From Sphagnum compactum (taxonomy: Eukaryota > Bryophyta > Sphagnopsida > Sphagnales): a DNA stretch of 64,000 bases. The DNA lies in assembly GCA_965153455.1 (NCBI GenBank), contig OZ234498.1, forward strand, positions 19,778,001 through 19,842,000, given 5' to 3'. Below the pieces are notes generated by a model. That model ran no database searches, had not been told where the DNA came from, and saw only the letters and a program-made list of their open reading frames with translations. Shown here one piece after another: positions 1 through 13,239 of the stretch. Every line of letters begins with the position of its first letter. Position 1 is the stretch's first letter. Position numbers and translations under genes: made by a program.

Positions 1-1400
1 TCCTCTTCGTTACTGATCATGAAAATCACACACACACATCCTCACTAGCAAATTCTGTAGCTTCTTCTTCTTCTTCCGGACGTGCTCATGCCCAATATTC
101 CAAATGAGGTACCTATTTTTCGCTTTGTTCTTGTCACTTTTGTTGTGGTTGAAATTCTTCAGGTTGAGGATGGCAGAGTTTAATGAACCCACAAAAACTA
201 CCTAACTTCTTCTTCTACCACTTGTGGGTGATTTTTCTTTGGCAGGTGTTAGTCTTTGCTGTGCCTTCTACCAGCCTCAGCAAACGGAGCAAAAATGCTG
301 GGCCGAACCCATTTTGCCGCACCAGTGGAGTTGCTCTTACGAATATTAATTCATAAGGCTTGGAGGAAAACCTGGTCTAATACCAAGCAGAAATACGAGG
401 CCTTATGAGTTTTATATTTCTGGAGACGGATTTTCCTGTAAGGCAAGAGCAGTACATTGAGGCAAGTACCTCTGAGTTTTGGAGCAACTGTGGGTGATGA
501 AATATATTTTCTGTTATCATTCCACCAATTAGCTGAAAACTTGCTTTGTCTTGCAGTAAAAGAAAGTATTGCAGAGGTTAGTGATTAAAAGTAGCAAAAC
601 AAATGGCAGCAGAGCATTTCAACTACAAGGATGCACTCACATCATTTCCTTGCGTTGTTGGGTGAAGAATTATGTAAATGAAACACTTGCTGTAGAGTTG
701 GACTTGAGGGCACTAAAGGATTAATGGGGTTGGATTTTTGCTGGAATTGAATCTCCCGGTGGAGCTAACCTGCTGGAGCCTGCTGTAGTTCAACTGAAGA
801 TGAGCGCTCTTTTACACTTACAGGACACCCAAAAGAGATTGATTACTTGTGACTCTTCCTGCTGAAAGCTTGCAGTTCTGGTATTCTCAGGCTGGACAGA
901 GGAAGGTTGAGAGTATGGTGAGAGAGGTGACAGGGTTGTTGAGGAAGTGAGTGGATATCTATCGCTCTTACCCAACTTCAAGGGTCAATGTAGACCTTTA
1001 TTGATGTCTAGGTTAAGGTTTTCCTCATCAAGTTCATACCTCCAAAGCCTGGCTCAATTCATATTATATACTTATACAAACATGATGGAGGAAACAAAAT
1101 GAAACATGATGCAACTGTTGGAAAGCAAATTTGTTACAGATCCGCCCCACTGCAAGAGATTACCAAGCTCTGGAGCTAGTATCATTAAACCCACAAAGCT
1201 GCTTAACAACATTGATCTGCAGCACCACAGATCGGTCACCCAAATTCAGAAAGAAGGTTATATAGTATGTATATATATATATACTTCACAGCTTCACATT
1301 TTCAAGAGGAGGAAAACTGAAGAGTTCACCGAAGAGAGGGAATGTCAGTGATCATGACTGCATCATGGTTGTGGGCATGTGTGGCTCCTCTTACCACATT
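1..1400 (+). other. Left-edge spacer with one exon-like segment
   Basis: No complete gene is visible. One stretch looks exonic: an acceptor (tttggcag) at about 245 opens a frame reading VLVFAVPSTSLSKRS and continuing to a TAA near 350. A GAG|GTACCT donor about 130 bp upstream is in compatible phase. This could be the last exon of a plus-strand gene that begins left of the window, with 3' untranslated sequence after it. I do not recognise the peptide. The short open frames at 790-981 (minus) and 1,106-1,351 (plus) show no domain or splice support. Confidence 0.2.
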
Positions 1401-4400
1401 TGCACCCAAATAGCAATTTGTATTTTGTCCCAAAAATGTCAATTTTGAAGAAATGCAAGAAGCGAGCTCAATGAATATGTGAATATGGAGCTTGTTTTTC
1501 CAAAAGTAGGGTATGCTTTACACATACCAACATTTTGCACTGCAACTATATGATATTTATGATTTTTATTTTTTTTTGGCTTCAGATTGGTTTTTCACAT
1601 TGGAGGGATCCTGATTCCTAATGTGTATTTAGGTGTATTGTTAATTTTGTTTCATAAATTTTTTCATTCTTTTGTTCCCATAATTCACATGTGCTTCACA
1701 TGTTGTTCTCAATTCAATGCCACTTTTTATTTTCATGTTAGCGTGAAAGCGCACTAAAATGAGCTAGGGGTGTCATTTTTTGAATTCTTAACAAGGAATG
1801 AGAATACTTACCGGAAACAGATGGTAGTGAAGTATGTGGTGAAAGTTGAAATTAATATGGGATGATAAAGTTGTCACTTTTCAAAAATTGTTTCCCTCGT
1901 ATGCCTAGCCTATCAACCTATTCATGGAACCTAGCTTGTTTCGTTGTCACATTCATTCATGACATTTACATAGACTTCTCTTCTCGTCACTCTCCCTTTT
2001 TCCACACTATGAGCTCGTTACATCCCGACCTTCTTCATTTTTCACACACCTATGTTAAGTCCAAGCTTTTCCCTAGCTTTCTTCAGGCTCTTTTCTACAC
2101 TTTAGGGTTCATCAATTTGAGCAACTTTGTCGACTTACATTTTGAGCAACTTGTATTTTTGGCTTATGCTTTCAAAAGGAGTAGGGCTCCATTTTTATGC
2201 ACATCTTTGCCCCAGGCTCAAATTTGAACAAGTTTGCCTAATGCAAGTTTGTAGTGTAGACACCTCAAGGTCAATCTAGATTTCAATTTTTCCTTTTCTA
2301 TTAGCTAAATTTCCAATTTGATTATTATTGTTTGCAGTGCAAAATAATTTCAACTAGTCGGCTAGATATATTTTGCAAGTTATGTCCACCTTTGAGTTGT
2401 GATTTTTTTTGTTTAGTTGAGGGACTAATAAGCTACTAATGTGATGGATCTTTAAAGTTTTTTACCCTCAATGCAAAGCTGCTAGTGCATGCACTAGGTA
2501 ATAATGCAAAAGTTGGTGGTGCAAAAGTAATTGCAAAAGTCGATGGGGCAAAAGTTGTTGGAGAAGTTGTTGATGATGGTTTTTTTTACCTTTCATTATT
2601 AATGTAAAAGTTGTTAATGCAGTTGCTAATTGAAGCTAATGATGCAATTATTGATGTAGAAGCTTGAATTTTATAACTTTGGTCATTAGGGTCTACAACA
2701 TGTCTATCACTTTTAACAAGATTTCATGGCAATTAAAGTTTGAGATCTTCATGTCTACATTGAAATTTGATAATTCAAAATAGGTTTACATTACAGTTGT
2801 TGGGTTTTGGGACTATTCATAATAATTTTGTTCTTCTTGTAGTTATTATGGTTCTAGGTTTCCTATGACAATTTACAAGTTCAACCAAGTTATCAACATG
2901 GGATTGATGGGCTTCAACTAAAGACAACATTACAATTGTTGAGATCGCATTTCATGAAGTAAATGACCATAAATATATAACAAATTATACATATTCATGT
3001 GCTTTGATTTTCTATGATGTGGTAGTTTAATATTTGGAAAGGTAATAGTTGATTCATTTGCAAATTGTGAATGGTGTTGTGTATGTATATATTGTTAAAC
3101 AACTAACAAATATAGACATTTTTGGAGGGTCAGATTCATGTATGCCTGAGCATTTCAAATCAAAATGCGAGTGGAAATGTAATGAAATCATCAAAATTAA
3201 GAGTACAAAACCCCAACCTATAGGCCTGAACTCTAATGGTAGTCAAGAAAGGATCCATATTTTACCCCACATTGCAAAAAATGGTCGAAAACATAATACT
3301 TCGAAGCCATCCAAATCCACCTCTATGCAATTGAATTAAGGGATGGACAATTGCCTTTTTAAACTTTTATGATCTTCAATTTTCAATATTCATCAATTCC
3401 AAGTTGTTTAATGCTACTGAGACAAGGTAATTTGTCCATTTTTTTAGATGAAGATGTCCTTTGAAATGCCTATATAGCCATTGTTTCATATATAGTTGAT
3501 TGTTTAAACAACTGGTTCTACTTTTCTGCTAATAACTTTGTTTTGTCCTAATCAAAAGCATTTTTTTTAGATGTCCAAACATTATTCATGGATAAAATGG
3601 TACTGAAACTCCATTCAACACTTTGTTGCATGACTAACAACAAACCTTCAACCATTTGGTATTTTCAATCCTTCCTTGTTGTTTTGGAAAGTAAGTTATA
3701 AAACCTTTTCGAACCCCTAGGTTTAGTAGTGTGTTATTCTCAAAGTAATATCCTTTACAACTAACACCTTGGAGTTGATCTGAAGTATTTGACAAAGGTG
3801 CCCAACTGCTTCTATCAAATAAGTGTTTTTTGAATTTTTTTCGTTAAGCGATCAATGGTTTACAAAGTGCATTGTGTAGGACTAATTCCTTTCGTTTCAT
3901 CCCATGTTTCCTTTTAAACATGTTAAGTTGTTTTTGCAAAGTAATAGATGTTTATTACTCATTATTGACTTCTTGAAAAATGGTTCGTCATTGGCACCCC
4001 CTACTTTATTCAAGACTAACACATTATTTATTGGATTATAGGTATTTCCAAAGGTGTTCACTTTTTTTCAAAATAAGTAATGTTTATTAATCATTTTCCA
4101 ACCTCTAATTAAGTGGCTAATCATTGGCATATGAATTTGATTTAAGACAATCATCTTGTTTGGTTGATTGTAGTTACTATCACAAATGAAGGAAAGGAGA
4201 CTATTATGCCACAATGTGAGGAGGATAGAGAGATGACTCATGCTATATTGTCCACTTTTGTAAACTATTATGTTGGAACTTTACATTAGATTCTTTAAAA
4301 TGGTAAGTTGTGAATTCAAATGGGATTCTGACTTAGGAAACTTGATTCAAAAACATGACAAGTAATAATGTCTACATTTGTTTTCAAAAACTAGTTGTAG

Positions 4401-6900
4401 TTTAAAGTGAAACAAATTATAGTGTATAAGAAATCCAGTTTCTATAGGAACCCATTACAAGGCTTGAAGAAGTTTTCTTACAAATAACAACAAGACAACG
4501 TAAACCCAAACGAATAATGCAAGAAATGAACATGATTAAAGGAGTCAACCCATCTTTTTTACAAGAAAATATTTGGTGTGCAACTTTTCAACATTCGGCA
4601 CAACATGTGTCAATCATCAAAAAATAGTATACGAACCATTATGAACTTGTAAACAACAAGAAACCTCAATAGAGTAAAACAAGACATGTTACGGGTTCCT
4701 AAAACTACTTATGCACAACAATGTTGTGCTTTGAAAAGAAAAATGAGAGTGAAAATAATTGCAAATGAAATAATGATGAGAGATCTAATGGGAGTGAAAA
4801 GACGGAGGTTATCTGGTGTCACCATGATCACGTTTTGTTATCAAAACCTTAAGTTAACATTTATGGCAAGGGAGTGGTGATGAAGATGATAAAGGCATAT
4901 TCAAATCTAAGAAAAAAGTACATGCTGATAGTGCGAATATAAAAAATGAGTGATGTGTCATGGATGGGGCATGGATGAATTTTGCATGAAGGCACATGGA
5001 GCATGTGCAGATGGCACCGAAACATAGTTCCCAAACTCTACATGTTTTGATGGGCAGTATATTTAAAGTCTCTGTTGCTCGAACATCAAAACTTGTGTTA
5101 GGCTACCCACCAAAACTTGACATGTTTCAGTGGATGGTAGGTTTTGAGTTTCAAGTTTCAGGTGACATGTTTCAAGGCACGACTTTTCCAAGGGTTGAAA
5201 TCAATGTCGAATTGTTGTCAAAATATGACATGTTTTGACATCAATTTACTTGGGGGTCTGCATTGCATGTGCATTGAAACATACATCAAATTGCTTTGAA
5301 ATGAGCAACAATTTATGACTTGTTGAAATAATGTCAAGGCTACAATAGCTTAATAAATTTTTAAAATGTAAGTACTTTGACAAATAATATAGTTATTCCT
5401 GAAGTCACATGATTAGGGGGTAGAATGGCCAGTTTTGGCATAATAGGGCATCAAACGCATAACTGGGAATGCAAAAATTTACAAAACGAAATAGTTGGGT
5501 CTCAAAATAAATTTTCAACCAATTTTGGTGGTAAACTGAGTTTTATCACGTCTTTCCTTTTTCTTGAACACCTCCACACTACTGCATATATTTCCACTGC
5601 TCCTACCTGTACATCTATTATAATTACTCTCCACCCTTGTGCATTAGACACCAAGTTTTAACATTTCATGCTGAGATTTAATAAAATTTCATTACTTTGA
5701 GAAAAACATTAGAAGAGGGGATAGGGAGTGAAAACAGGCCCAAAGACAGTAAAATATCTTCCTTTGTAAAAGTAAATTGTTAAGCACAACATTGGAGGTG
5801 TAAAGTTTAAGGTGAAGAGTTCAAAGGGCACAATTTAAACTTTTGAATGCTTGAGCCATTGCCAATGGAAACAATGGCATTTTGGATGATACTGTGGCAA
5901 ATCACAACCGAAGGGCCTTTGGTTCCTAGTGTACTCATGTAGACCTGGAAGATGCTTGTTTGAAGACAGTAACGCGACATAATACTACACATGGTTGCAT
6001 AATTCTTAAACATGTATACTATTGACAATTGTCTTGAATGATGTATGAAGTTGTGTTATTAGGATGAATATCCTCAATAACACAATATGTAAGCACACAT
6101 ATGAAGAAAAAAGTGACAAATAAATAACAAATTTACTTAGAGAAATGACTATTAATGAAGACAATGGAAAGATATACAAAATGGTTACTTAGACCTTGTC
6201 ATGTGAGCGTTTGGGCAAATTTCAGCTTCTTAAAAAAAAAAAAACTAATCTCCTAATTTGTAGATTTGGAAACCACATATTCAAAATCAAATTTACAAAA
6301 ATTTCATCACAAAGATAATTATAGTCCTTAGTCCTTAAATCAACTCAGTATAGACTTACTTCAAACTCTGCAAAGATACCATGCGGATTTACAGATTTTG
6401 AAGCCTGTGCGATTAGCCTTGTTTGAAGGGGTACTCTCCCAATCATATTTAGAAACCTCACAAGCCTCACCTCAAAATCATTCACTACCCATCCACTTCA
6501 TTTGCTGCTTCAACATTACACCCATGTCCACACTAGCTAGCACTGCTTATGCTGGATCAAATAGCCCATTTAATCATTCTCCTCATCAGATTCCCCTCAT
6601 TATTGAGGTTGCCACATTTACTTACACCCTGAATTGATCAAGGATAGGATAGCTGGCTGTGGAATCCAAAGAGGGAATAGAATACTAATAAACTACAAAA
6701 GCCTTAGATGGATGGGAAGATTAATATCATGCTTTTCTAGGAAATTTCCAAGCATACTTTCAACACATTTTGGAACATAAAAGGTCCTTCCTGATCTTCT
6801 AGAATTGGGTGTTTTATCCATCCCATGCCCCTGTGCTTTCTTTGCTTCTTCCAGCAAGAAATAACACATTTCCAACACATTTCTTCACAGCATTTATACT
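1400..6900. other. AT-rich spacer, no gene recognised
   Basis: Both strands have only short frames with no conserved motif. Small features are a low-complexity patch at about 2,480-2,660, where GCAAAAGTT-like words recur, and an A-run near 6,230. The 121-codon open frame at 1,862-2,227 has no recognisable domain and is not called. The segment is probably old, decayed repeat DNA. Confidence 0.5.
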
Positions 6901-6918
6901 TCACTCAGAAAACCCATT

Positions 6919-9900
6919 TTACAAAAGTGCAGTAGAAGATAGTTCCTGCAAAGGTTCAACAGAGGGTTTGATGCTTCCACCTTTGTAGTACACGTCACTG
7001 CAAATAAGGATGTAGCCATCATCATACCTGACATCTGCATTCTGGAGGTCAATTGCTGGAAAAACAGGCAGTGGAAACCCCCTCTTCAGATTGAGATTTA
7101 ATATTGGTATAATCACCTTTGCCACTATCGTGCGCACTGTTGACTGCACAAAAGACAATACCAAGTGTAGAACCTTCAATTCAAGGTCTTTCCCTCTTTA
7201 AACCTCCTGGCTAGTTCATGTAACATTTATTATGACACTGCTGACAAGTCATTCCATTCACAACACACACAAAGAACTGGCAATCACCTATAAGCAATGA
7301 GTCAAGTGATTTGGCAGTCCCACATTTGCCTATCTAAAAACTGTAAACACAATCCCATACATTCAAAAGTTCCTTGATTTGCAAATTTAGAACTCCTTTC
7401 TTTGAGCAGATGGCAGCTATCATACCTTAAGCAAACTCAATGCACACAGAAACAGAAAACATGTCATCACACAATTCTGGGCATGTTATCTAAATGTTGA
7501 GGAAGACTGACAGGATAAAAAATCAGGCCAACAGTACAAAAAGCACAACAAAAACCAAAGGAGAGCATTTAGAATGCCATTCATACCTGCATAAGTTTGA
7601 CAGGGAATTTCCCAATCTCACTCCATTTGAGCTGGAGGTTGAGATCCTTCAGTGTGACTTCTGCTGTAATGTTGTTCCCAACAAGGCCAGCTATGGCATC
7701 CATTGACAAAGTCTGTCACAAATCCCTCACATCATTTCAGCACCTACAAAACCTATATGATATGGTAGACACCTTGGTTCTGAACAGTCAAATCATTGCA
7801 ATGTAATGAACAAGGTTGTTTGCACTCAATAATCAATTACCAACGCTTTGAAAAAAAAACAGTACCCTACATTATGCACAAGAGTACTGATTACTATAAT
7901 TACATTCTGCAGCCAGTACAGCAGACATTACTGGAAGAAACAGTCCAAATAATGAAAGTGTTCCCTTAGTCTTACAATTCCCATAAGGGTCTCTCATTTC
8001 TCTGGAACTACAAAGGTCCAAAATATAAAACATCACACATCACACCCAGCAATGGTTTCCCCATCACTAGTAACCAGCAGCCACAGACATTCTGCAGAGT
8101 TGAACATTACTCGCAATATTGGACCTGCTGCTTACATAACCCATGAAGCTCTACATCCGTCACAGTACAGGTAGATGTTCAAACTTGCAGCAATGGAGCA
8201 ATTGTTTTCTCACTAATATCAAGTGAATGTCACTAGAAATCATGAACACAATTTATATATCTTAGGGAACAAACAAAATGACAAGAACACCCACCATGGA
8301 TAAGCAAGCTACAGGCACAGAACCATTGTCAGTCTTGACAAGAATTGTCAAGTCAGCAGCTGCCAGTGCATTTGCTCCATCTTTGGTAAAATCAACTTGA
8401 GGTGCACCAGAAACGGAGAAATCCAGTGCCATGTCCTCGTTTGGATACTTTTTGTAGAGCTGTGGTATAACCCATTTCCAGAAAGCCGTGTTCAATAGTG
8501 ACTGTTGGGGCAACTTGTCCACAAACCAATCCAATGCCCCTGCCTGCCAAAAGCCAACACTGCAAAATCAAAACCAGGAAAAAGAACAGGGTGGAGAAAA
8601 ATAGAAACTTTTGTGCATTCAATGGAATTTTGAAAACACCCTTTACCTTTAGTTCCTCCCAAGGGATTGTGTGACCAATGCCAATTTGAAAACTTTCTGG
8701 GCAATCCCAAGAGTGTAAGCAATGGAGGAGAATAACAGAAAGAAGAGATTGAAAAGATGCATGCAGTAGGACAGACAGAACAAAGATAATACCAGAGAAG
8801 GGCCAGTGGGAACCCCAGGGGCTGAAGGGCAAGGGAGAAAGCAGAAAGCCAAAGGTGAAAACATTATCAGTTCCCAAAATTGAGGAATGTACCTCATAAT
8901 AGACTTCAGCAGCCGAATTGATGACATAATCACATAGAGCAATGGTGACCATCTTTGCTGAGTCTTTACAGAAAATCCCTGGTGACAAGGAATGATCTGG
9001 CTGTGGGGGAACAGTGGATTTCTTCAAAGAAACAAACTCACCCTTTGCAGCCACACTCAAAAAGGTGGGACCCACAAAAGGGTCATCCACAACTGTGACA
9101 TCAATGGCAGATGTGTCATCAATTGGAAGAATACGTGGAAGTTCCAAGAGGAAAGTGTCAAGCTTTCGAGCCCCCGAGATAATTGCTGTTGAGATGGCTG
9201 ACTCAATTGCTCCCCGGATTTCATCATCAAATGCATAGACAAACCTGGCCAAGGTTGCCAGAGGCCACAGGTGAGAAAAAATATGACAATTCCAACACTC
9301 TCATAGGGTTGCGCATACCTAACATCAATCACTTGCAACACATGGCACTTTTGGATCAACAATCCCAATTGAGTGAACAATGATCCTTGAATAGAAAAAC
9401 AGAAAAGGGTAAACCTGTGATTCAGAACCTAGGAAGCCTTCTTAGAACTAGTACCATGTAGACATATAGGACATGGTGGAAATTAAGGCAACATAGGCTA
9501 AGAAAACAACCGGTTACCATTGGTAAAGCCATGAAGCACCACCATGCAACCGGATGTCCAGATCCTCAATATAAGTCCCACATTCCACAACAATAAACCG
9601 CAGAGTTCCATTGCATGCTTGCAATGTGGAGGTGGCACCTGCCTGCATGCCCTTCACCTGAAAATTCACCACAAGCCTCTATGCCCTGAGTTCTCTTTGA
9701 AGTTGATGAAACCAAGCAATTTAACTCTGTGAGACAAACTAAACGACCAAGTTAGGATGTTGCAAGTTATCCTGTAGCTTGATAATCTTCTTTGCTGATA
9801 TAGAAATCAAGTCATTTAACATGCACTTACTACATGATCAAGTTAGGGCTGTTGGACATAATCCTGTAGTGTGATTTTGTGTGAGTAGAAGTGTCAAATT

Positions 9901-11580
9901 TTCTCTGGTTCGTGGTACAGAAGTAATACAAACTTCTTGCATCTGATTTCTTCCTAGTACTTGCAATCCATAGTGTGGTTAGTCAGTAAGAAGGCCTTAT
10001 CTTATCTCATGAATATTTCAATCTCATCATGGACTAGAAGAGTAATCCTCACAACTATTTATTCAAGGCTCATGAGATTCAGGCTTTTCATGAAACAGGA
10101 TCACTAAGGTGACCAAGCAAGCTCAGAAACCTGAAAGTAATCAAACATGCTAGTGCTGTTAATTAAGAACCTGCTGAAACTCTGGATGTGCTTGTTTAAA
10201 TTGGTAAGCCTCAATCCATTATGACTTAGCAGGTTGAGAACCATAAAACATGATTGGCTCCTTTAATTAGCTCCAGGCTTGTTTTTGGTGTAAAAACGTT
10301 GCTTGGTAACACACTTAATTCTTTTCTTGGGGCAAGGAACAGACAATTCCTTAGTTGCCCTACTTAGAACTTAGAGTGCATCAGCAAGCAGCTACAGGAA
10401 TATTTGAATGCAACTGTAATTTCGTCTCTCATTGCCTTTGATGGCAGATATGGAACAAGGTAGCCATGGCATAACTTGGTTAAAGGAAATAGAAAGGAAC
10501 CAAAAGCTGACCTCTATATCTGCCCATCCTCCATCACCTAAAGGAAATGGGATATAACTAGATGTATATTGATACGCCCAATGCAGGCGAATCTGTGCTG
10601 TGATATCCCCAGCAAACACAGTGATTCCAGCCTTTCCCAACTCAACATCAGAGTGAGAAACATTTGCACCCGATAACTGAAAATGAGTAATTGCAGCGTC
10701 AACTTGACCAATTGGGGACTTCACTTGTGAATGCATATCAGGCAACGAAAGCGGGGTAATTTCTTTCAGTATCTGATTCACCAGAACTTCTTTCACATAA
10801 GCAATCCCTGCCTCAGAAAGGGTTCCCAAAATTCCTGCTCCCTCACTGTTGTTGGTCAGTGTATCATAAGACCTTTGCTCCAAAACTTGGTCCAGCTTCA
10901 AATCTGAATGGGTCCTCCATAACTGCCATTCCACAGTGTCACAAAACAGAAATCAAGGCCAGAAGAAAGAAAGTGGAGGTAGGACCTCCACCATTTGCTA
11001 AGCAAATGACAATGTGGATGGAAAGACCTCATTAGATTGCATATAGTGACCTTCATATGGGACTTCCAAACCTTGGCATTAAATATCTCAATTGTGAAGT
11101 TTTCTCCTAGCAGACAAATTGTATGCAACTGACCAATCACACACCTTTGGTATGCAAACCATCACTGATTTTTGTCTGGGTGCAACAGAATCCAAATCAA
11201 GGAAACAAATCCAAAAACTCAATCAAAGACACAAAAGTTGAAACTGTGGAAAGAAAGCATTTGAGGTGTACCTCTCGGTGTTTTTCAGCAGCTTCTAGTG
11301 TCTCCTCAGCTTGCAATAGCATTCTTGAAACCCTAGAATGCTCATTTCTGACTTGCTGACCTAAACCCCTTAATAAATGGCTTTGTGGTGCTTTATCTGA
11401 AACCCTGAATTCTGCATGTTCCTTTACTGCTTCACGAAGCTCAAGCAGTCCATGACCGTGATTCTTTGATGCTGTACCTGTTCCTGATGATGTGCTTACC
11501 CTGCCTACTGTGCCCAGAATTAGAAAGCTTGAAAAAAGAAGAACCAACATAGCTGCAGGAATTCTTACAGAGTGATCCAT
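6919..11580 (-). CDS. BPI/LBP-family lipid-binding secreted protein (seven exons)
   Basis: This is a plant homologue of bactericidal permeability-increasing / LPS-binding protein (Arabidopsis LBR type), inferred to bind lipids or lipopolysaccharide outside the cell or in the vacuole. Modelled exons in coding order are 11580-11272, 10922-10512, 9657-9518, 9244-8893, 8543-8295, 7712-7587 and 7143-6919. All introns are GT-AG and every phase joins, giving 1,812 nt or 603 residues. The ATG at 11580 starts a clear signal peptide (AAMLVLLFSSFLILGTVG). The BPI N-terminal domain begins near residue 130 (KEVLVNQILKEITPLSLP) and includes HGGASWLYQ followed by AFDDEI. The C-terminal half contains SLLNTAFWKWVIPQLYKKYP and ends with RGFPLPVFPAIDLQNADV. 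Angiosperm LBR proteins are near 490 residues. The excess is mostly a roughly 90-residue charged, helix-prone insert between the signal peptide and the BPI domain. No stop or frameshift is seen. Confidence 0.9.
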
Positions 11581-12660
11581 TTTGTCTTTTCAAATTGACA
11601 AAGTTATCCAACAGTGAGCATTTCCAGCAGTATACAGAAGCCCTGCATCTTGAAGCAGATATAACGCAAAACCTGCATACAACACTGCGCATGTCTGAGC
11701 AAACCGAGAACTAAAAACATGAGAAGACTGCAATCAAAGGTGTTATTACACTTGGGCATTCCCAAGCTGCACTACACTAAGAAGAGTCCCCACGAGTTCA
11801 GGACACTAAGTAAACCACCAAACCAAATCAAAGGACTACACTTGAAAACAGAGGCCAAGCACTCCTTCTGTGACTCATACAATTGAATTCTCAGTGCAGA
11901 CAAAAGAGGAACTGTAGAATACCATGATATGCAGCACGCCTCTATCTTAAACCCTGTTCAGAAGCTGCTCTGTTCATCTTCATGATGGCTTCAGATGATG
12001 TTTCTGAAGATGATCATGATGTTTATGACGATGAAGATGATGTTTTAAACAAAACAGAAGCTGTTCAAAAGCTGCTCTGTTTATCTTCATCATGGCTTGC
12101 ATGGATTTGCCAACCACGGCAAAGTGATAGACACTTACATTAACGACGTGCTCAGAATCTCGAGATAGTAAGGCCGCCGTAAATTTGCAGAAGTACTATA
12201 ACTTTACGAACTTGAACGCCAAATCCTAGAATCTAGGTTGCAACAAAATTCTTCGACTTCACAAGATAGAGCATCATTACAAAATAAGAAAAAATTCACA
12301 AAGACACAAAAAGAACTAGGGTTTCCTGACTAGCTGCTTACCGGTATCTAGCAACGGTGCAAGGATTTCTTCGTTCTCCTCAAAAGCTCCATGAAATCAA
12401 GCGCATGCCAAAACTTCCGTCGTGCTCGGATGTCCACTTACGCAAATTCCGGCTTTGCTTCTCCGATAATCCTCCATGGATTCACATCAAAATAAAAACA
12501 TGAACGACCTGTTCTGGTGCCCGAATCACATGAGAAGGTATCCTCTGCTGACAGATATTGTTGCGAAGGCTGCAGATTACCCGTGAGCAAGGGAGAGAGA
12601 GGAGCGAGCGCGAGCGCGCGAGAGAAGGAAGTCCGAAAGCGCGCATGAGAAGATTGCCGG
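11581..12660 (-). promoter_or_regulatory. Likely 5' leader, leader intron and promoter of the BPI/LBP gene
   Basis: Upstream of the ATG, the minus strand has a good acceptor (gtatgcag) near 11,673 and a good donor (CCG|GTAAGC) near 12,343. This suggests a non-coding first exon and an intron of about 670 bp in the 5' untranslated region. The first exon would lie in the GC-richer stretch of about 12,344-12,650, which ends in a GAGCGCGAGCGCGCGAGAGA-type tract typical of plant core-promoter and leader DNA. There is no transcript evidence, so the start site is an inference. Within it, 11,960-12,110 carries a local duplication of an 'agaagctg(c)tc...ctgttcatcttcat' segment. Confidence 0.4.
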
Positions 12661-12860
12661 GAGCGGAAGCCTCGAAAGCGAACCAGGGGTTGGCCAGCTA
12701 ACCTGATAACGCTTAGAAAGTAACTACAGTCAGATGCTGTCCCTAGTCCTAATCAGCCCTAATTAATTTATTGTTTCCTTTCTGGGGGAGGAGGGGCATG
12801 GGAAAGGGGCTAAGCAGGGTTTTCTTTTATAAATTTAATTTATGCAGGAGAGGCAATACG

Positions 12861-13239
12861 AGAGCATCTCCACCGGTGCTCAGCATGCCACTCTGGATAA
12901 TAAAAACAAATATCTAAGTTTAGCTGTTTTTTTTTGTTTTGGCAACCCCACCAATAAAACTGTAACTCGAACTGCATATACATGGGAACTATTAATAACA
13001 AACCACCTGGACCAATCATTATGATCGACCAATCAGAAATACTGAGCCGCAGTCAGGTCCAATCTACTACACTCTTTTTTGGAGGTGCACAACTGTGTTG
13101 CGCCTTTCACCAGCCACGGGAAGCTGCACGAATTTGGTAAAGAAAAACCAATTTCCTGAGCTAAACCGGCAGATTTGGACTTTATCACAATAAATTTTAC
13201 TGTTTGGACTCACATACTGAGCACCAGTGGAGATGCTCT
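12861..13239. mobile_element. MITE, Tourist/PIF-Harbinger-like
   Basis: Terminal inverted repeats of 26 bp (12,861-12,886 and 13,214-13,239) match at 24 positions. They begin AGAGCATCTCCAC, a terminus typical of plant PIF/Harbinger-type (Tourist) MITEs. The element is 379 bp, has no coding capacity and lies about 200 bp beyond the putative promoter of the BPI/LBP gene. The flanking trinucleotides (ACG and GAG) do not form a clean target-site duplication, so the insertion is probably not recent. Confidence 0.75.

Noticed and set aside
1862-2227. 121-codon open frame on the plus strand
   Set aside because: No recognisable domain, biased toward Phe, Leu and Ser, no splice context, and it lies in AT-rich spacer; likely chance.
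8392-9252. Single 286-codon minus-strand frame
   Set aside because: It runs through an intron of the BPI/LBP gene. Only 9,244-8,893 is exon here; the middle is intronic (GAG|GTACAT donor) and 8,543-8,295 is read in another frame.
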